Positions 48,857 to 59,110 of a stretch of 64,000 bases of DNA are shown here, one piece after another. A program made the translations under genes and the position numbers. The first letter of the stretch is position 1; every line of letters starts with the position of its first letter. A model generated the notes under the pieces. That model did no database searches, had not been told where the DNA came from, and worked only from the letters and a program-made list of their open reading frames with translations. Source of the DNA: Sisyra terminalis (taxonomy: Eukaryota; Arthropoda; Insecta; Neuroptera; Sisyridae); assembly GCA_958496175.1 (NCBI GenBank), contig OY292274.1:46262630-46326629 (forward strand). Direction: 5' to 3'.

Positions 48857-49246
48857 ATGCATAATTGATTCTTATTTTCTGGATACTTTTTAATATTTCA
48901 TGTTTTTATTAAATTTTTTTACTACGTTTCGCCACTTTCGCAGCTTCTTCAGATACTCAATTACAAACATCAAATTTTTAAATCCATGTAAAATAATCTT
49001 TCTCATAATAATTCAATAAATTTAAAATAAATAATATTATAACAAATTTACATATAAAAATTTTTGAGAAAGATTATTTTACATGGATTATTATTATTAT
49101 ATTATATTAAATTATATACATGGATTATATTACATGGATAATTGAGTACCTGAAGAAGCTGCGAAAGTGGCGAAACGTAGTACAAAAAATTTAATAAAAA
49201 CATCAAATATTAAAAAGTATCCAGAAAATAAGAATCATTAATGCAT
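48857..49246. repeat. Foldback element 2 with near-perfect arms and hammerhead-like motif
   Basis: Outer arms of about 100 bp (ATGCATAATTGATTCTTATT at left against its complement ending at 49246) are nearly identical. The inner pair AATCCATGTAAAATAATC / GATTATTTTACATGGATT is then followed by small rearrangements near the centre. Both arms carry the same motif: on the right CTGAAGA (49150-49156), stem GCTGC-GAAA-GTGGC (49158-49171) and GAAAC; on the left the same on the minus strand (48927-48952). No open frame. Confidence 0.85.
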
Positions 49247-49410
49247 ATTAAATTAATATTTATTAATATTAATAATTAATAAATTAATATAAATAATAAA
49301 CATTGAGTGATGAAGAGGAGAGGGTCATTGAACCCATCTCCTACAGTAAATAACTCTTGGTAGGATAAAAAAAATTGATGATTAATTTTGGAGAAAATAC
49401 AACAAAATAA

Positions 49411-49575
49411 GCCTTCTGGTGACTTTGTGGTCATGGTGACCGCTGTAAAACCAATTAGATTCAAATCTCGTAACGGGGAAATTTTCAATATTTCTCAGTT
49501 TTAAGGATTTTTATATACCCTAGAGTCGCTAAATATCATAGTTATTAAAAAGCGCCAGCAAAAAAATGAAATAAA
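49411..49575 (+). mobile_element. tRNA-derived SINE, copy 9
   Basis: GCCTTCTGGTGACTTTGTGG at the head, then ATGGTGACCGCTG, a box B-like AGATTCAAATCTC near 49457, CCCTAGAGTCGCTAAA and AAAGCGCCAGCAAAAAAATG. Moderately diverged. Confidence 0.78.
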
Positions 49576-50255
49576 TGCTTAAAACAAATGATTATAGATA
49601 TGAGATTTTTCCACGAATTTAAATGATAACCAATTATTGCAATTTGTTATTACATAAAATATTTATACGAATCTAAGCATCTTCCCCCCATTGAAAGTAC
49701 CCACTAAACGTATTTTAAATCAATTATTAAAAAACGAAAATGACAAAATTAAAATGAATTACTAACAGTTAAATAAAATCAATTATACCCAGTAAAGTTT
49801 ACCCAGTTTACCCAGTAAAGTTTAAATAATTTATTTCAATGTGAATTGCTATATTTAGCTTACAGAAACTATGAAGCGACAGAAATTTTGATTCAATATT
49901 GACTTTAGTTTTCAAAATTTCAATAACAAATTGATTAAATTTTACTATTTGAACAAATCCTTTTTATAATTATACTGAAATATATATCTTTAAAGTTGCA
50001 AAAAACTGTCCTTCAAAAAAAAAAAAATATTAAACTTAAGTGAAGAATATATAAAAATCTGGAATCCTTTTCCTTCAACATAGAATTAAAAACAGGAGAT
50101 AAAAATTCCCGCCGTTCATAATTTTTCAATTTAACTAAACTCATATCTGTTGGAAAACTGGAAAACGAAAGAAAAACAGAAACGACAAAAAAACTCCCCA
50201 ACTACAATAACATTAAAAAGATTTTACAGAAAACTTCTAATAACAGTAACAATAA
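49576..50255. other. AT-rich noncoding DNA
   Basis: Nothing recognised. CCCAGT(A)AAGTTTA occurs three times in tandem near 49788-49825. Confidence 0.4.
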
Positions 50256-50259
50256 TCCT

Positions 50260-50600
50260 TTTTTCTACACCGCCATAAAGTCGATTTTCTACCTTTTCTG
50301 TCCTCCGTCTCAATCCCGTTCCTTTTTTCTCCAACGTCATCATGACATCATACACGAAGTAAATATACACTACAATTTAATTATAAGACTCTGTAGCCTC
50401 CAGTTTCTTCTTATACAACTGCAACAAGCAAAAGACGGCGATTTTGGCGCACGATGACGTGTTGAAAAGTCTCCTTATTTCTCTCCCTTTCTTTTTATCC
50501 TCAACAGCCAGTTACAAGGAAAAAGAGCGATTCGATTCCTGTGTTCCTCAATGCATACATAGACACACGCGGCATTCGGAAGGACAAACAGAAATTAATT
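50260..50600. promoter_or_regulatory. Candidate regulatory block with CRE- and E2F-like sites
   Basis: AACGTCATCATGACATCAT (about 50332-50350) holds two CRE/ATF-like half-sites in inverted order. TTTTGGCGC (about 50442) matches the E2F consensus TTTSGCGC, and GATGACGTG follows at about 50453. Dense site clustering in a GC-richer stretch would suit a promoter or enhancer. No transcript evidence is available. Confidence 0.28.
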
Positions 50601-51815
50601 AGAAGAAACTAACAGCGGAAGAAACTGCAATTTGAACGATACGATGCGATGGAAAAAATTCACGAACGAAATGCATAAAACTTTTAACATATCATTTTTT
50701 CCCCGCTTTGAAATCGGGACAGTCTGGAATGGGGAATAGTTCATTTGAATCCCCGGATTTAAGACCAGATGATCCGAGAAGAACCGACAATGTTTCCCAG
50801 TCTCTTCAAGATCAAACAACTTCTTTCTCGACTTAACATAATAATTTTAATTAAATTGAATTATTTATAGAAAAAGAAAAACGGAACTATATGGGATATG
50901 GACTACGGACTATGAAATATAGAAATGTAGACTTGGGAAAATGAGAATTTTAATAAATCGACTAGTTGGATTTTTTTTTTCATTTAATATTCCAAGCTTA
51001 TTTTCTTTCAATTGGAACGCGGACTTTTATGATCTCGTTACGATTAAAAATAAATCGTTTGTTTATTTTTCTGAGTTTGTTTTACGTCAGCATGCTCAAA
51101 AATAGAGACGAAAGGGCGTTAAGTATGAGTCAACGAAATCCTTCGCAATTATTATGAGTTCTTAATATTTGAAATATCATAACAGAGATTTTATACATAT
51201 TAAAACAGACTATTCAACTAAAGCTCTTAAGTGGAAAGTTGTCCATTTTATTAATTGCTAAGGTGTAAAGGAATAATAAACATTTGTACAGATAACAATA
51301 TACCTAACCATTTTTTTATAAAAAATATCATTATTTCTGAAAGTTAAGGAAATAATATGGATATAAATTGCTTTAAATAGATATTAGATATGATATTTTA
51401 TAGGACTGTTGAACTTGGAATCCGATTAGTTCACAGAAGTACCATTCTCAAAGTTATATCATACAAAATATAGGAATAATTGAAGTACAAAATCTTTTTT
51501 ATGCAAAAAAATAGTTAAAAGTTTTTAGGTACCTAAAAAATAAATCATGTTTTTTTATATCTCCATTTTTTCGTTTTAATTTGCTATAATTTTAAATCTC
51601 AATCAGTTCCGGGACAAGAAGCAAATCTGATGGACGTATAGATGCGTGAGGTACCCTTAATAGGGTACCCTTTATACTACTTTCGAAATGGTAGCTCCAA
51701 AAATGAAAAGCATCACAGTCTAATCATTTCTTCACTATTGTTTAAGAGCCCAATGACCAAATGATAGAAATGATCGTTTAGCAGGTTCGCCATTTTTGAC
51801 ATCTTTCAAATAACG
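50601..51815. other. Noncoding DNA, AT-rich towards the right
   Basis: No gene. An inverted pair GAGGTACCCTTAATAGGGTACC lies near 51649-51670. Confidence 0.4.
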
Positions 51816-51819
51816 AATG

Positions 51820-52010
51820 GCGTGGATAATATTTCCAATCTCGCTGAACTAGAAAGACAGGAATCTAAAGCTGAAAGTGGTGAGGAAGAAATTATATTAC
51901 ATTAGCCACAAAATAGTGGTGAATTATGCTGATACTTTGTTGGAGTACATCAAGTAATGAGAATATGAATATTACGACATAAAAGATCTGCGAAAATTTC
52001 TAACTGTTAT
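51820..52010 (+). pseudogene. Possible pogo/Tigger-like transposase C-terminus
   Basis: ISNLAELERQESKAESGEEE and, after a frame change, VNYADTLLEYIK then two stops, then EYEYYDIKDLRKFLTVIK. An acidic stretch followed by a leucine-rich helix with E-Y-EQ and a D---LRK-- ending is the usual C-terminus of pogo/Tigger/jerky-type transposases. The catalytic core is not visible upstream. Confidence 0.42.
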
Positions 52011-52029
52011 TAAATAATTATATTTAAAA

Positions 52030-52370
52030 AAAGATTTTAATAACTTCGCGTCTATTGATAAAATGCACTAAAAGGGTAAAATTAAACTAAATTAATAATC
52101 GGAATCTTCGTACCATTTGCACCATCAATATTAAGGCGATATTAGCCAATAAATGAGAATCGTCACCTATCTAGTTGTGCATAAAGCGAAGGGTGCAATT
52201 TTATTTACAATTTAGTTATATAGTATACCCCTCACTTTGATCTACAACTAGATTACTAACGATTCTCATTAATTGGCTAATATAACCTTAATATCGAAGG
52301 TGCAATCGATACGAAGATTCAGATCATAAACTTATTTTTTACCTTATCAATAGAAGCAAGATTTTTAAAA
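52030..52370. mobile_element. Foldback MITE
   Basis: Inverted arms of about 100 bp: AATCTTCGTACCATTTGCAC, ATATTAAGGCGATATTAGCC and AATGAGAATCGT on the left have complements at about 52258-52325 on the right. The outer CTTCGCGTCTATTGATAA has a weaker partner in TTATCAATAGAAGCAAG. The centre near 52200 is unrelated. No coding frame. It abuts the transposase fragment just upstream. Confidence 0.75.
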
Positions 52371-52420
52371 TCTGTATAAAATTTTTAATTTCAATTTTGT
52401 CAATTACAGTCTCAAATTTA

Positions 52421-52466
52421 AACTAACTGATTGTTGTCATTTATTTCAATTATCATTAAATTGACT
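52421..52466 (-). repeat. Repeat family A, fragment
   Basis: AACTGATTGTTGTCATTTAT followed by TTCAATTATCATTAAATTGAC corresponds to one end of family A. Confidence 0.45.
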
Positions 52467-53077
52467 CACTTTAACATGCACTCGTAAGAATAGGCAACCA
52501 GAGTTTTTTTTCAAAGTTAAATTTTTAATTACAGTAGTAATACTTGGTGGTTATCAAATTTTACAACGGATTCATACGTTGTCATCGAAAGTAAGCAGGT
52601 GCGCTAAAATTCAGCACGATAAAGTGCTGAGAAGTTGATGATAAATGAGACTATAAGTTCTGTACCTTCCAAACTAACAACAAAGTGAGCTAATTGAAGC
52701 GAAATAAAAATCATTATAAAAGATTCTTACAAACATAACAAAATCACATATTTACTTAATAATTATGAGCATTAAACGTGTTAAAATACTTGGTCATATA
52801 AATGTGTAATTTATAGTATAAATATCTATAGTTCAGATTAGCCGTGTTTTCTGATTATTCGTATTGTCTTTCTCTCTCTAGACCAGATAATACGTGATTT
52901 ACTGTATTTAGTTCTCCATTAAATCTTATATACACAATCAACTCTAAAAACCCCTAAGTACATGACAATACTTTTTAAAATGTAAATAATGAGTACTGAT
53001 TTTTAAAGATAATATTTTTACTTTTTGAAGCCCAAATGTCGGCCAAAAAAAACTGCAATCATTCTAATCCTAATGGT

Positions 53078-53862
53078 TAGTAGCTTATTAGCCAAAAATG
53101 GTACTTATACAAAAAATTGAATTCCAAGTTTAGATAGCTACAATCAGAGCTATCAGATAAGTTACTTAAAAGTAACTTAGTACCTTAAATTATGAAGGTT
53201 ACTATATCTTAATTCCTTTTTTTTGACAAAAAGAAACAAGTATTCTAGATACTTTTTAAAATGATCCTTTCACTTAAAAATGTATTTTAGATACCAAAAA
53301 GTAACCTAGATATGGAAATGTATCTAAGATAACAAGAAGTATCTAAAAATAAACTATGCAGTAAAAAATAATATGTGGAACCTGACTATTTGGTTGACAA
53401 AATAATGTTTAGTACGTTTTTTTTGTTTTGACAAATTTTATCTTTATTTTTTTATTTTACTCAAATTAACTGTAGGTTTTTCTTAATGATTATATGTTAT
53501 TTTTCAATTTTATTTAGAGTTTTATGTTGTTTAGTTCTATAAAATTCAATATGTACCTCATATATTAATCTTTTAAGTGTGTTGTGTTTACAGGTGCTTA
53601 GACATACAAACTTTCCTATTTCCTATGTTAATAAAGATAATAAATGCATTATCTGATTACCAAACTACTTTTCCTAATATGTTTCAAAACTGAGTATTTA
53701 CATAGTTTATAAAATAACTAAAAAGTAACTTAAGATAAGTAAATAAGTTTCTTTTTTTAAGAGCAACTGGATATTCAAAGTAACTGCGGATACTTTTTAA
53801 AAAAAGTATCTAATCTAGTATCTAGATACTTTCCAAAAGTAACTTTTACTGGCTACTAACTG
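53078..53862. mobile_element. Possible non-autonomous hAT-like element
   Basis: GTTAGTAGC at the left and GCTACTAAC at the right are inverted. Sub-terminal regions are crowded with GTAACTT, AGTATCT and AGATACT words, a pattern I know from hAT-type elements. No TSD was found, so the ends are uncertain. Confidence 0.4.
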
Positions 53863-53869
53863 TAAATTT

Positions 53870-55295
53870 CTTGAAGGAACATTAGTATCTATTGTTTTTT
53901 TTTTTCAAATTATATTTTTTCTGTCTGTTAAGAACTTATTAGACAAAAAATCTATAGTAAAAATTTAAAATTACTTTAAAAAATTATAGTAAAGTTTCAT
54001 AGTTAAAATTTACTGATTGCCAATCACGATAATTTCCATTTTTCGATTTAAACTTCATGAAACTTAGATCAAAACGATCCTGGCACGTCTGTCCTCAGTA
54101 AAATAAGATGCTTTTTTAAAACGTGTTTATATTTGGTTTAGGGAAATAAATTAAGCGAGAAATCGTCGATTTTCTTACGTTTTCCCCTCACAAGATGATC
54201 GAAAAAAATATATATTGAATAATGTTTCGTGTGGAAAAATTACTTTTCTTATTTGAAGTCAAAGCTCTCAAAATCATTGTAAACCAATTTTCAACAAAGT
54301 TTCAGTTTTGCGTAATAATCATAAGATTTAGTCAAAAGCAATTTTGTTTCATATATTTTTAATCAAAAAATTTTTGATTACATTTATATTGCATACATAA
54401 TTTTTAAAATTCTACGTATCAAGAAAGACTACTACAGATCGATTCCTGTATAAATCTTTTAAATAACAATTCTAATGTGTACGACAAACGTTGACTTTTG
54501 TATATATTTTTAAAATACGAAATTTATGTAGAACAAATTCTTGACGTAAACCAAAAAGAATGAAAATTGTATTTTTATGGAAAGAAATCGTCATTTTTCT
54601 CAAGTATCATTCAATCTCGATTTATTCATTTGGGAATATTAAAAGCTTTTATTTTAATATCTTTGTGTATTTGAAAGCTTTTCAAATAATAATATTTACT
54701 AACAAATAAATAAGTTTTTCCCAGTCTATCAATAAAAGTCATATACGATATGGATACTTGTTTCTACGATACTTTGGAATTATAAATTCTACTTCTAATT
54801 TGATTTATTGTTATAAAGTCAAAAATGAAAATTGATTTAAATTAATAGAAAGCAATGCTTGTTGAATCAAAAATTTTAATAAGGAAAAAAAATATTAGTG
54901 AATGAATAAGTAAAATCACACTTAATAGTTCAGTTTTTATTGTTGGAAAACATTGATCTGAAGTTAGTTTATAGTAAACGTTTTTGGTTTTGGATCTTTG
55001 AATATTCAAAACTTTTTTATATAACTCTAAAGTCCTTAAGGATCCAATCAATTTAAGAAGGATTTTAGGTTGTAAACATTAATCATTAATATTCAAATTG
55101 ATGCCTTCAAATTGGGTGGGGGCGTCAAAATAAGAATTTGTATTTTTTTTTTTTTGATTATTTATTTTTTCATCGAACAATAATTAAAATAAAAACAAAC
55201 TTACGTGAAAGTGTCCAAATTTTGCTCACTTTCTAGCAGCACAATCTCACAAATGTTGGCACAGTTATTATTTTTTTCTAATTGCCACTTGAAAA
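53870..55295. other. AT-rich noncoding DNA
   Basis: Nothing recognised. Confidence 0.45.
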
Positions 55296-55308
55296 TCCTT
55301 TTTATTTA

Positions 55309-55645
55309 GGGGTTGGTTTCACTTACTTCACGTGTATCAACAACCAAAAAAGAGTCGCAACGTACCGCGAACCGGGAACAACGTCGGGACGTTCGTGTGT
55401 TCGGTTCTGGAAGGCAAGTTGGAGACTGTGAACTGACATCGGCCGTTTGTACCACGTCAACCACGTGGCGCGGCATTCCTCCCCCTGAGCCCGAGCGCCG
55501 ACGTCAAGCCGAATCGGGAACGCATGCCGGCGAACCGAATCCTGGACTCAATTTTTCTGGATCGAAAACTCCCGCATCCACTTCCCGTTTCGTCCTTTCG
55601 CCATTCGGATATGTGACAACATCAGATATGACAATAATTTTTTTT
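55309..55645. promoter_or_regulatory. GC-rich block: candidate first exon or promoter
   Basis: The most GC- and CpG-rich stretch of the window, with abrupt borders. On the minus strand a potential donor GAA|GTAAGTG lies at about 55328-55336, so a 5' exon transcribed leftward from about 55.6 kb is possible. On the plus strand TTTTTATTTAG| at 55309 could be an acceptor. Frames are open on both strands (112 codons plus, beginning with TTG; about 56 codons minus from an ATG), as expected of GC-rich DNA. Neither translation resembles a known domain. I favour a minus-strand 5' UTR exon or promoter, with low certainty. Confidence 0.35.
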
Positions 55646-56592
55646 TATTAATCTCTCAAGCAAGAAAAGAAATGTTGTGGTCAGCAAAAAAAATCACTGC
55701 CGATAAAAATGCCTTTAAACGCATTTATTTTGTTAACAATTGGAAAAATTTATATTGAATTTTTTTCAATACAAAAACACTTCTAATTGCTTCCTTTGGT
55801 AAAAAGAAAACGCATGACAATTCTTTCTTGACTCAAAAATCAATTAATGCGAAAAAAAAACAATCCTATTAATCAAAAGAAGAAACCTTAAATTTTGGTA
55901 AACATAAAATATACTTTCAAGCATGGGTATACTTTTTAAGCATACTCCGCATTTGGAAATTTAAATCGCTCAATAAGATATTTTTATATTTTTCACATTT
56001 TTCAAGGTAGGCGTTTTTTGTGAAAACTTACTTTTTATTTTCTTTTGTTAATTCTACTACAATTTTTCCTTTACAATTTTTCACAGTATAATATTTACTT
56101 TAAAATTGTATCCTTACTTAATACATTATCTATTTCTTCAAAAATTTCCAGAAAAAAAGATAAACTAGTAAACTTTTTCGATGGCTTATAAAGTTATTAA
56201 GCGATGTAGGATATTAAAATTTCATGAATAATTCCATATTTCCTATTTCTAGGCAACTTCACATATCGCGCATTTATAAGCACAAATCTATTAAGACTTT
56301 TAAAAGATTTCTTTACCTTTTGTTGTTCTTAATAATAAATTTCAAATAGGTAACAGTAACAACGAAAAATATAAAACACTAATTACCTAATTATAATTCA
56401 CATTTATGTTATTGGTGATAAATAGACAAACACTACACACATATAATATTGGTTGCCTAAAATGCACAATTATTTAAGTTTCAGTGATGGACATATAAGA
56501 TTAGTTGGCACAATTTCAAAAAAAAAAACATAGGACAAAAGAGGGTAATATTAATTATTCATAAGAGCTATTCAAAAGAGTTATTCAAAAGA
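55646..56592. other. AT-rich noncoding DNA
   Basis: Nothing recognised before the tRNA palindrome. Confidence 0.45.
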
Positions 56593-56735
56593 GGGAAATA
56601 ATGATTTATGATTTTTCAGAAAATTCAAAATTTTGAATGAAAACGCTTAATTTTGAATTAATAATTGCGCGGAATAATAACTTTTTATGAGCGCTTTTAT
56701 TATTGTTAAACTGTAAAAATTGTGGTCAAAAATTT

Positions 56736-56746
56736 AAAAAAAAAAA
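56736..56746 (-). terminator. RNA polymerase III terminator for minus tRNA
   Basis: Eleven consecutive T on the minus strand, four bases behind the tRNA 3' end. Confidence 0.85.
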
Positions 56747-56750
56747 TGTT

Positions 56751-56823
56751 TGCCGAAACCCGGGATTGAACCGGGGACCTTTAGATCTTCAGTCTAACGC
56801 TCTCCCAACTGAGCTATTTCGGC
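56751..56823 (-). tRNA. tRNA-Phe-GAA: tRNA-Phe (anticodon GAA), minus-strand copy
   Basis: The 73-nt gene folds into a canonical clover-leaf with acceptor stem GCCGAAA/TTTCGGC, D-arm GCTCAGTTGGGAGAGC, anticodon GAA at 56788-56790 (read on the minus strand), variable loop AGGTC and T-arm CCCGGTTCAATCCCGGG. The discriminator base is A, and no CCA is encoded, as usual in eukaryotes. It is identical to the plus-strand copy. Transcription runs leftward into an 11-T terminator. It decodes phenylalanine UUU/UUC codons. Confidence 0.98.
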
Positions 56824-56981
56824 ACATATAAATTGGCACTCATTATACTCATGCAAATTTATGCATTTTTTTCCAAAGAAATAACTTGATTTTATAACCT
56901 TTTGACCTTTTAAATTCACCGATAAAAACTATAATATTTACATTTTCGGTGAGACTGTTAATCAATGAAACAAGTGCATGA

Positions 56982-57054
56982 GCCGAAATAGCTCAGTTGG
57001 GAGAGCGTTAGACTGAAGATCTAAAGGTCCCCGGTTCAATCCCGGGTTTCGGCA
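56982..57054 (+). tRNA. tRNA-Phe-GAA: tRNA-Phe (anticodon GAA), plus-strand copy
   Basis: Identical in sequence to the minus-strand copy, 73 nt, with anticodon GAA at 57015-57017. Box A (TAGCTCAGTTGGG) and box B (GGTTCAATCCC) of the internal polymerase III promoter are intact. The two genes are divergent, with 158 bp between their 5' ends. Confidence 0.98.
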
Positions 57055-57058
57055 AATA

Positions 57059-57066
57059 TTTTTTTT
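57059..57066 (+). terminator. RNA polymerase III terminator for plus tRNA
   Basis: Eight consecutive T, four bases after the tRNA 3' end. Confidence 0.85.
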
Positions 57067-57513
57067 CATAACAATTTTTTTTTTTTAAATTTTTGACCAA
57101 GTTTCAGTTTAACAATAATAAAAGTGCTCATAAAAAGTTATTATTCCGCGCAATTATTAATTCAAAACTGAGAGTTTTCGTTCAAAATTTTGAATTTCTG
57201 AAAAATCATAAATCATTATTTCCCAATATGCAGCGCCCAAAGTCCATAGCAGAGTTAATTAACAGTCAAAGTGACAATTCCAAAACACTATAAGATATTT
57301 GACTACTACTGAAAAATTGAAAAAGTATTTTTTGGAGAAAATTTCATTTACGATAAAAAACAATAGTTAAATTTGATTTAAAAAAGTATGCATCTTTGCA
57401 CAGTTTTCAACATGGCGCAAATCAGGTGACGTCACACCAAAGTAAAGAAGCGACTGAAAGCACGTTTACATATTTATTGGAGTTTGTTTTACTAATAATA
57501 GTTTTACAAGTGG

Positions 57514-57683
57514 TGCGTTGCACCAGAATGTACAAGTATATCGATAAATTCCCAGAAAAGGCATTTATTTCTGTTCCATTGAACCCTTAAAACCGAAAAC
57601 AGTGGTTAATTTTAGCTCGTCGAAACTCTAACAATACCTATATCAGATAATTTAAATTTATATATCTTATGTGCGAAGATCAT
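57514..57683 (+). pseudogene. Broken THAP zinc-finger domain
   Basis: CVAPECTSI (from 57514) is the first C-x(4)-C pair of a THAP domain. After a one-base frame change DKFPEKAFISVPLNP follows, then a stop, then NRKQWLILARRN with the invariant tryptophan, a second stop, and CEDH at 57672-57683, the closing C-x(2)-H pair. THAP domains are zinc-dependent DNA-binding modules found in P-element-like transposases and in host genes. One frameshift and two stops make this copy nonfunctional. The partner region of a P-type transposase was not seen downstream. Confidence 0.72.
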
Positions 57684-57689
57684 TCAAAA

Positions 57690-58435
57690 TTACTATTAAT
57701 ATTATTTTTTTCTATATAATTATATATAAATATAAATATATTTTAATATATTACAATAATGTTACTTTCGTTTATTCTGGTCTTCATTGAAAGTGTTACC
57801 AATGAATCTACTACATCAGAAATAATTCCACGAAGTTACAGTGAAAAATAATAGATACTTACGCTTCTGTTTTTGAATTGTTAAACTCTTCTAAATAAAA
57901 TAATAGTAATTATTCTTGAAAAATTATCCAAATATTGGTACATCAACTACAGATAAATTTTTATCGACAAATTATACAAATTTTTTCTCCATTTTAATGC
58001 ACAAAACTTTAGGAAGCACTATATAATTTTGACACTTAAAAGGTAGACAGGCAACATAGGAAGGAAGTAACTAAACCTTAAATCGATCGATTAACAATGG
58101 AAAATGCAGAAAAAAATCTGTTCACTAAGTTGACGTCACAAAGTTGTAACCAACCATAAAGCGTTTCTAATTACGGGAACAATCTTCCAAAAGTAATATT
58201 TTCTTCTCGATTTATTTATAAGAAAATAAACTTAATCTATTAGAAAGTTAATAAAATATATTTCCACAGTAACTTTTATTAGGATGAAAACAACTCCTAC
58301 CGTATTTTAAGTATGGTCAAAATACCTATTATCTATAGTTTTTCGCAGTTAGGCAACTGTTAAGCAAATATGAATAGCTAATTCATAGCCATGTTGTTGC
58401 AGACTTAGAGTAATTGAAAATTCAAACAATAAAGA
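57690..58435. other. AT-rich noncoding DNA
   Basis: Nothing recognised; GTGACGTCAC at 57427 and TTGACGTCAC at 58132 may be decayed ends of the element that carried the THAP domain. Confidence 0.35.
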
Positions 58436-58439
58436 TCTC

Positions 58440-58740
58440 ATACAAGATTTTCGAGCATATTCTATGAGTGAAAGCACACATATGGAATTTTCTAGAAGTT
58501 TTCAGATTTGGGCCAAATTTTTATATAAAGTGATTGTCTGTCAACAATTAACGATTAAATAGTGACAAGCTCAGAACCAAGTTCAGTACAGTTAATACAG
58601 TTAATTCGAATCAGAAAAAATAAATCGCGACAGCCGTAAATGTTGATAGTCGTTGATTTGTAAATAAATAAGTGTTGCAGTATTAAATAAATAAACGTTT
58701 TAATAAAATAAATTATGATATCTTAAAACACAAATTCAAC
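58440..58740 (+). mobile_element. Candidate solo LTR, copy 2, with heat-shock-type element
   Basis: It parallels 27.91-28.20 kb. GAATTTTCTAGAAGTTTTC at 58485-58503 forms consecutive GAA/TTC/GAA/TTT units like a heat-shock element. TATATAAA lies at about 58522-58529, then GTAAATAAATAAGTGTT and the conserved edge TCTTAAAACACAAATTCAAC. No gag-pol frame follows. Ends are approximate. Confidence 0.5.
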
Positions 58741-59110
58741 GATCCAGTCTATATGGTACAAATAATAAAATACGTAACAAAATGTTAGAGAAGCAAAATT
58801 ATTTTAGATTGGCTAAGTTGGGACAGAACAGAAAAAAAGTTTAGAAACACTGGTTTAGCGTGAAAATATAAACGGTTTCCTGAGTAATCCTTTTTCCTCC
58901 CATCAAAAAATTAGTTACTTTCGAAAACTTTCGAAAAATTTGGCCAAATAATTTATGAATCTGTTAGCAGTGTAAATAATTACATAAATGGTAATTTAGC
59001 TTGATCCAAATTTAAGTCGGATTAAGTGACTTAAACATTAAAGCTAGGATAATACAAAACTGTATAACCTAAATCAGAGAATTCGTCTAATAATTAATAC
59101 GTTGTTTCTC
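58741..59110. other. AT-rich noncoding DNA
   Basis: Nothing recognised apart from the weak continuation of the LTR-like similarity over the first 50 bp. Confidence 0.4.

Larger units (their letters stand above)
56593..57224. repeat. Inverted duplication carrying two tRNA-Phe genes
   Basis: The arms (about 56593-56823 and 56982-57224) are inverted copies that extend roughly 160 bp beyond each tRNA. Examples are GGGAAATAATGATTTATGAT against its complement ending at 57224, TTTTGAAT-AAAACGC-TAATT, and TGCGCGGAATAATAACTTTT. Small indels and substitutions separate the flanks, but the tRNAs are identical. The 158-bp centre is unique apart from a small CACCGA/TCGGTG hairpin. Confidence 0.93.

Noticed and set aside
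55313..55651. 112-codon plus-strand frame in the GC-rich block as a protein gene
   Set aside because: It starts with TTG, has no recognised domain, ends in poly-F from a T-run, and the opposite strand is open as well; GC-rich DNA lacks stops by chance.
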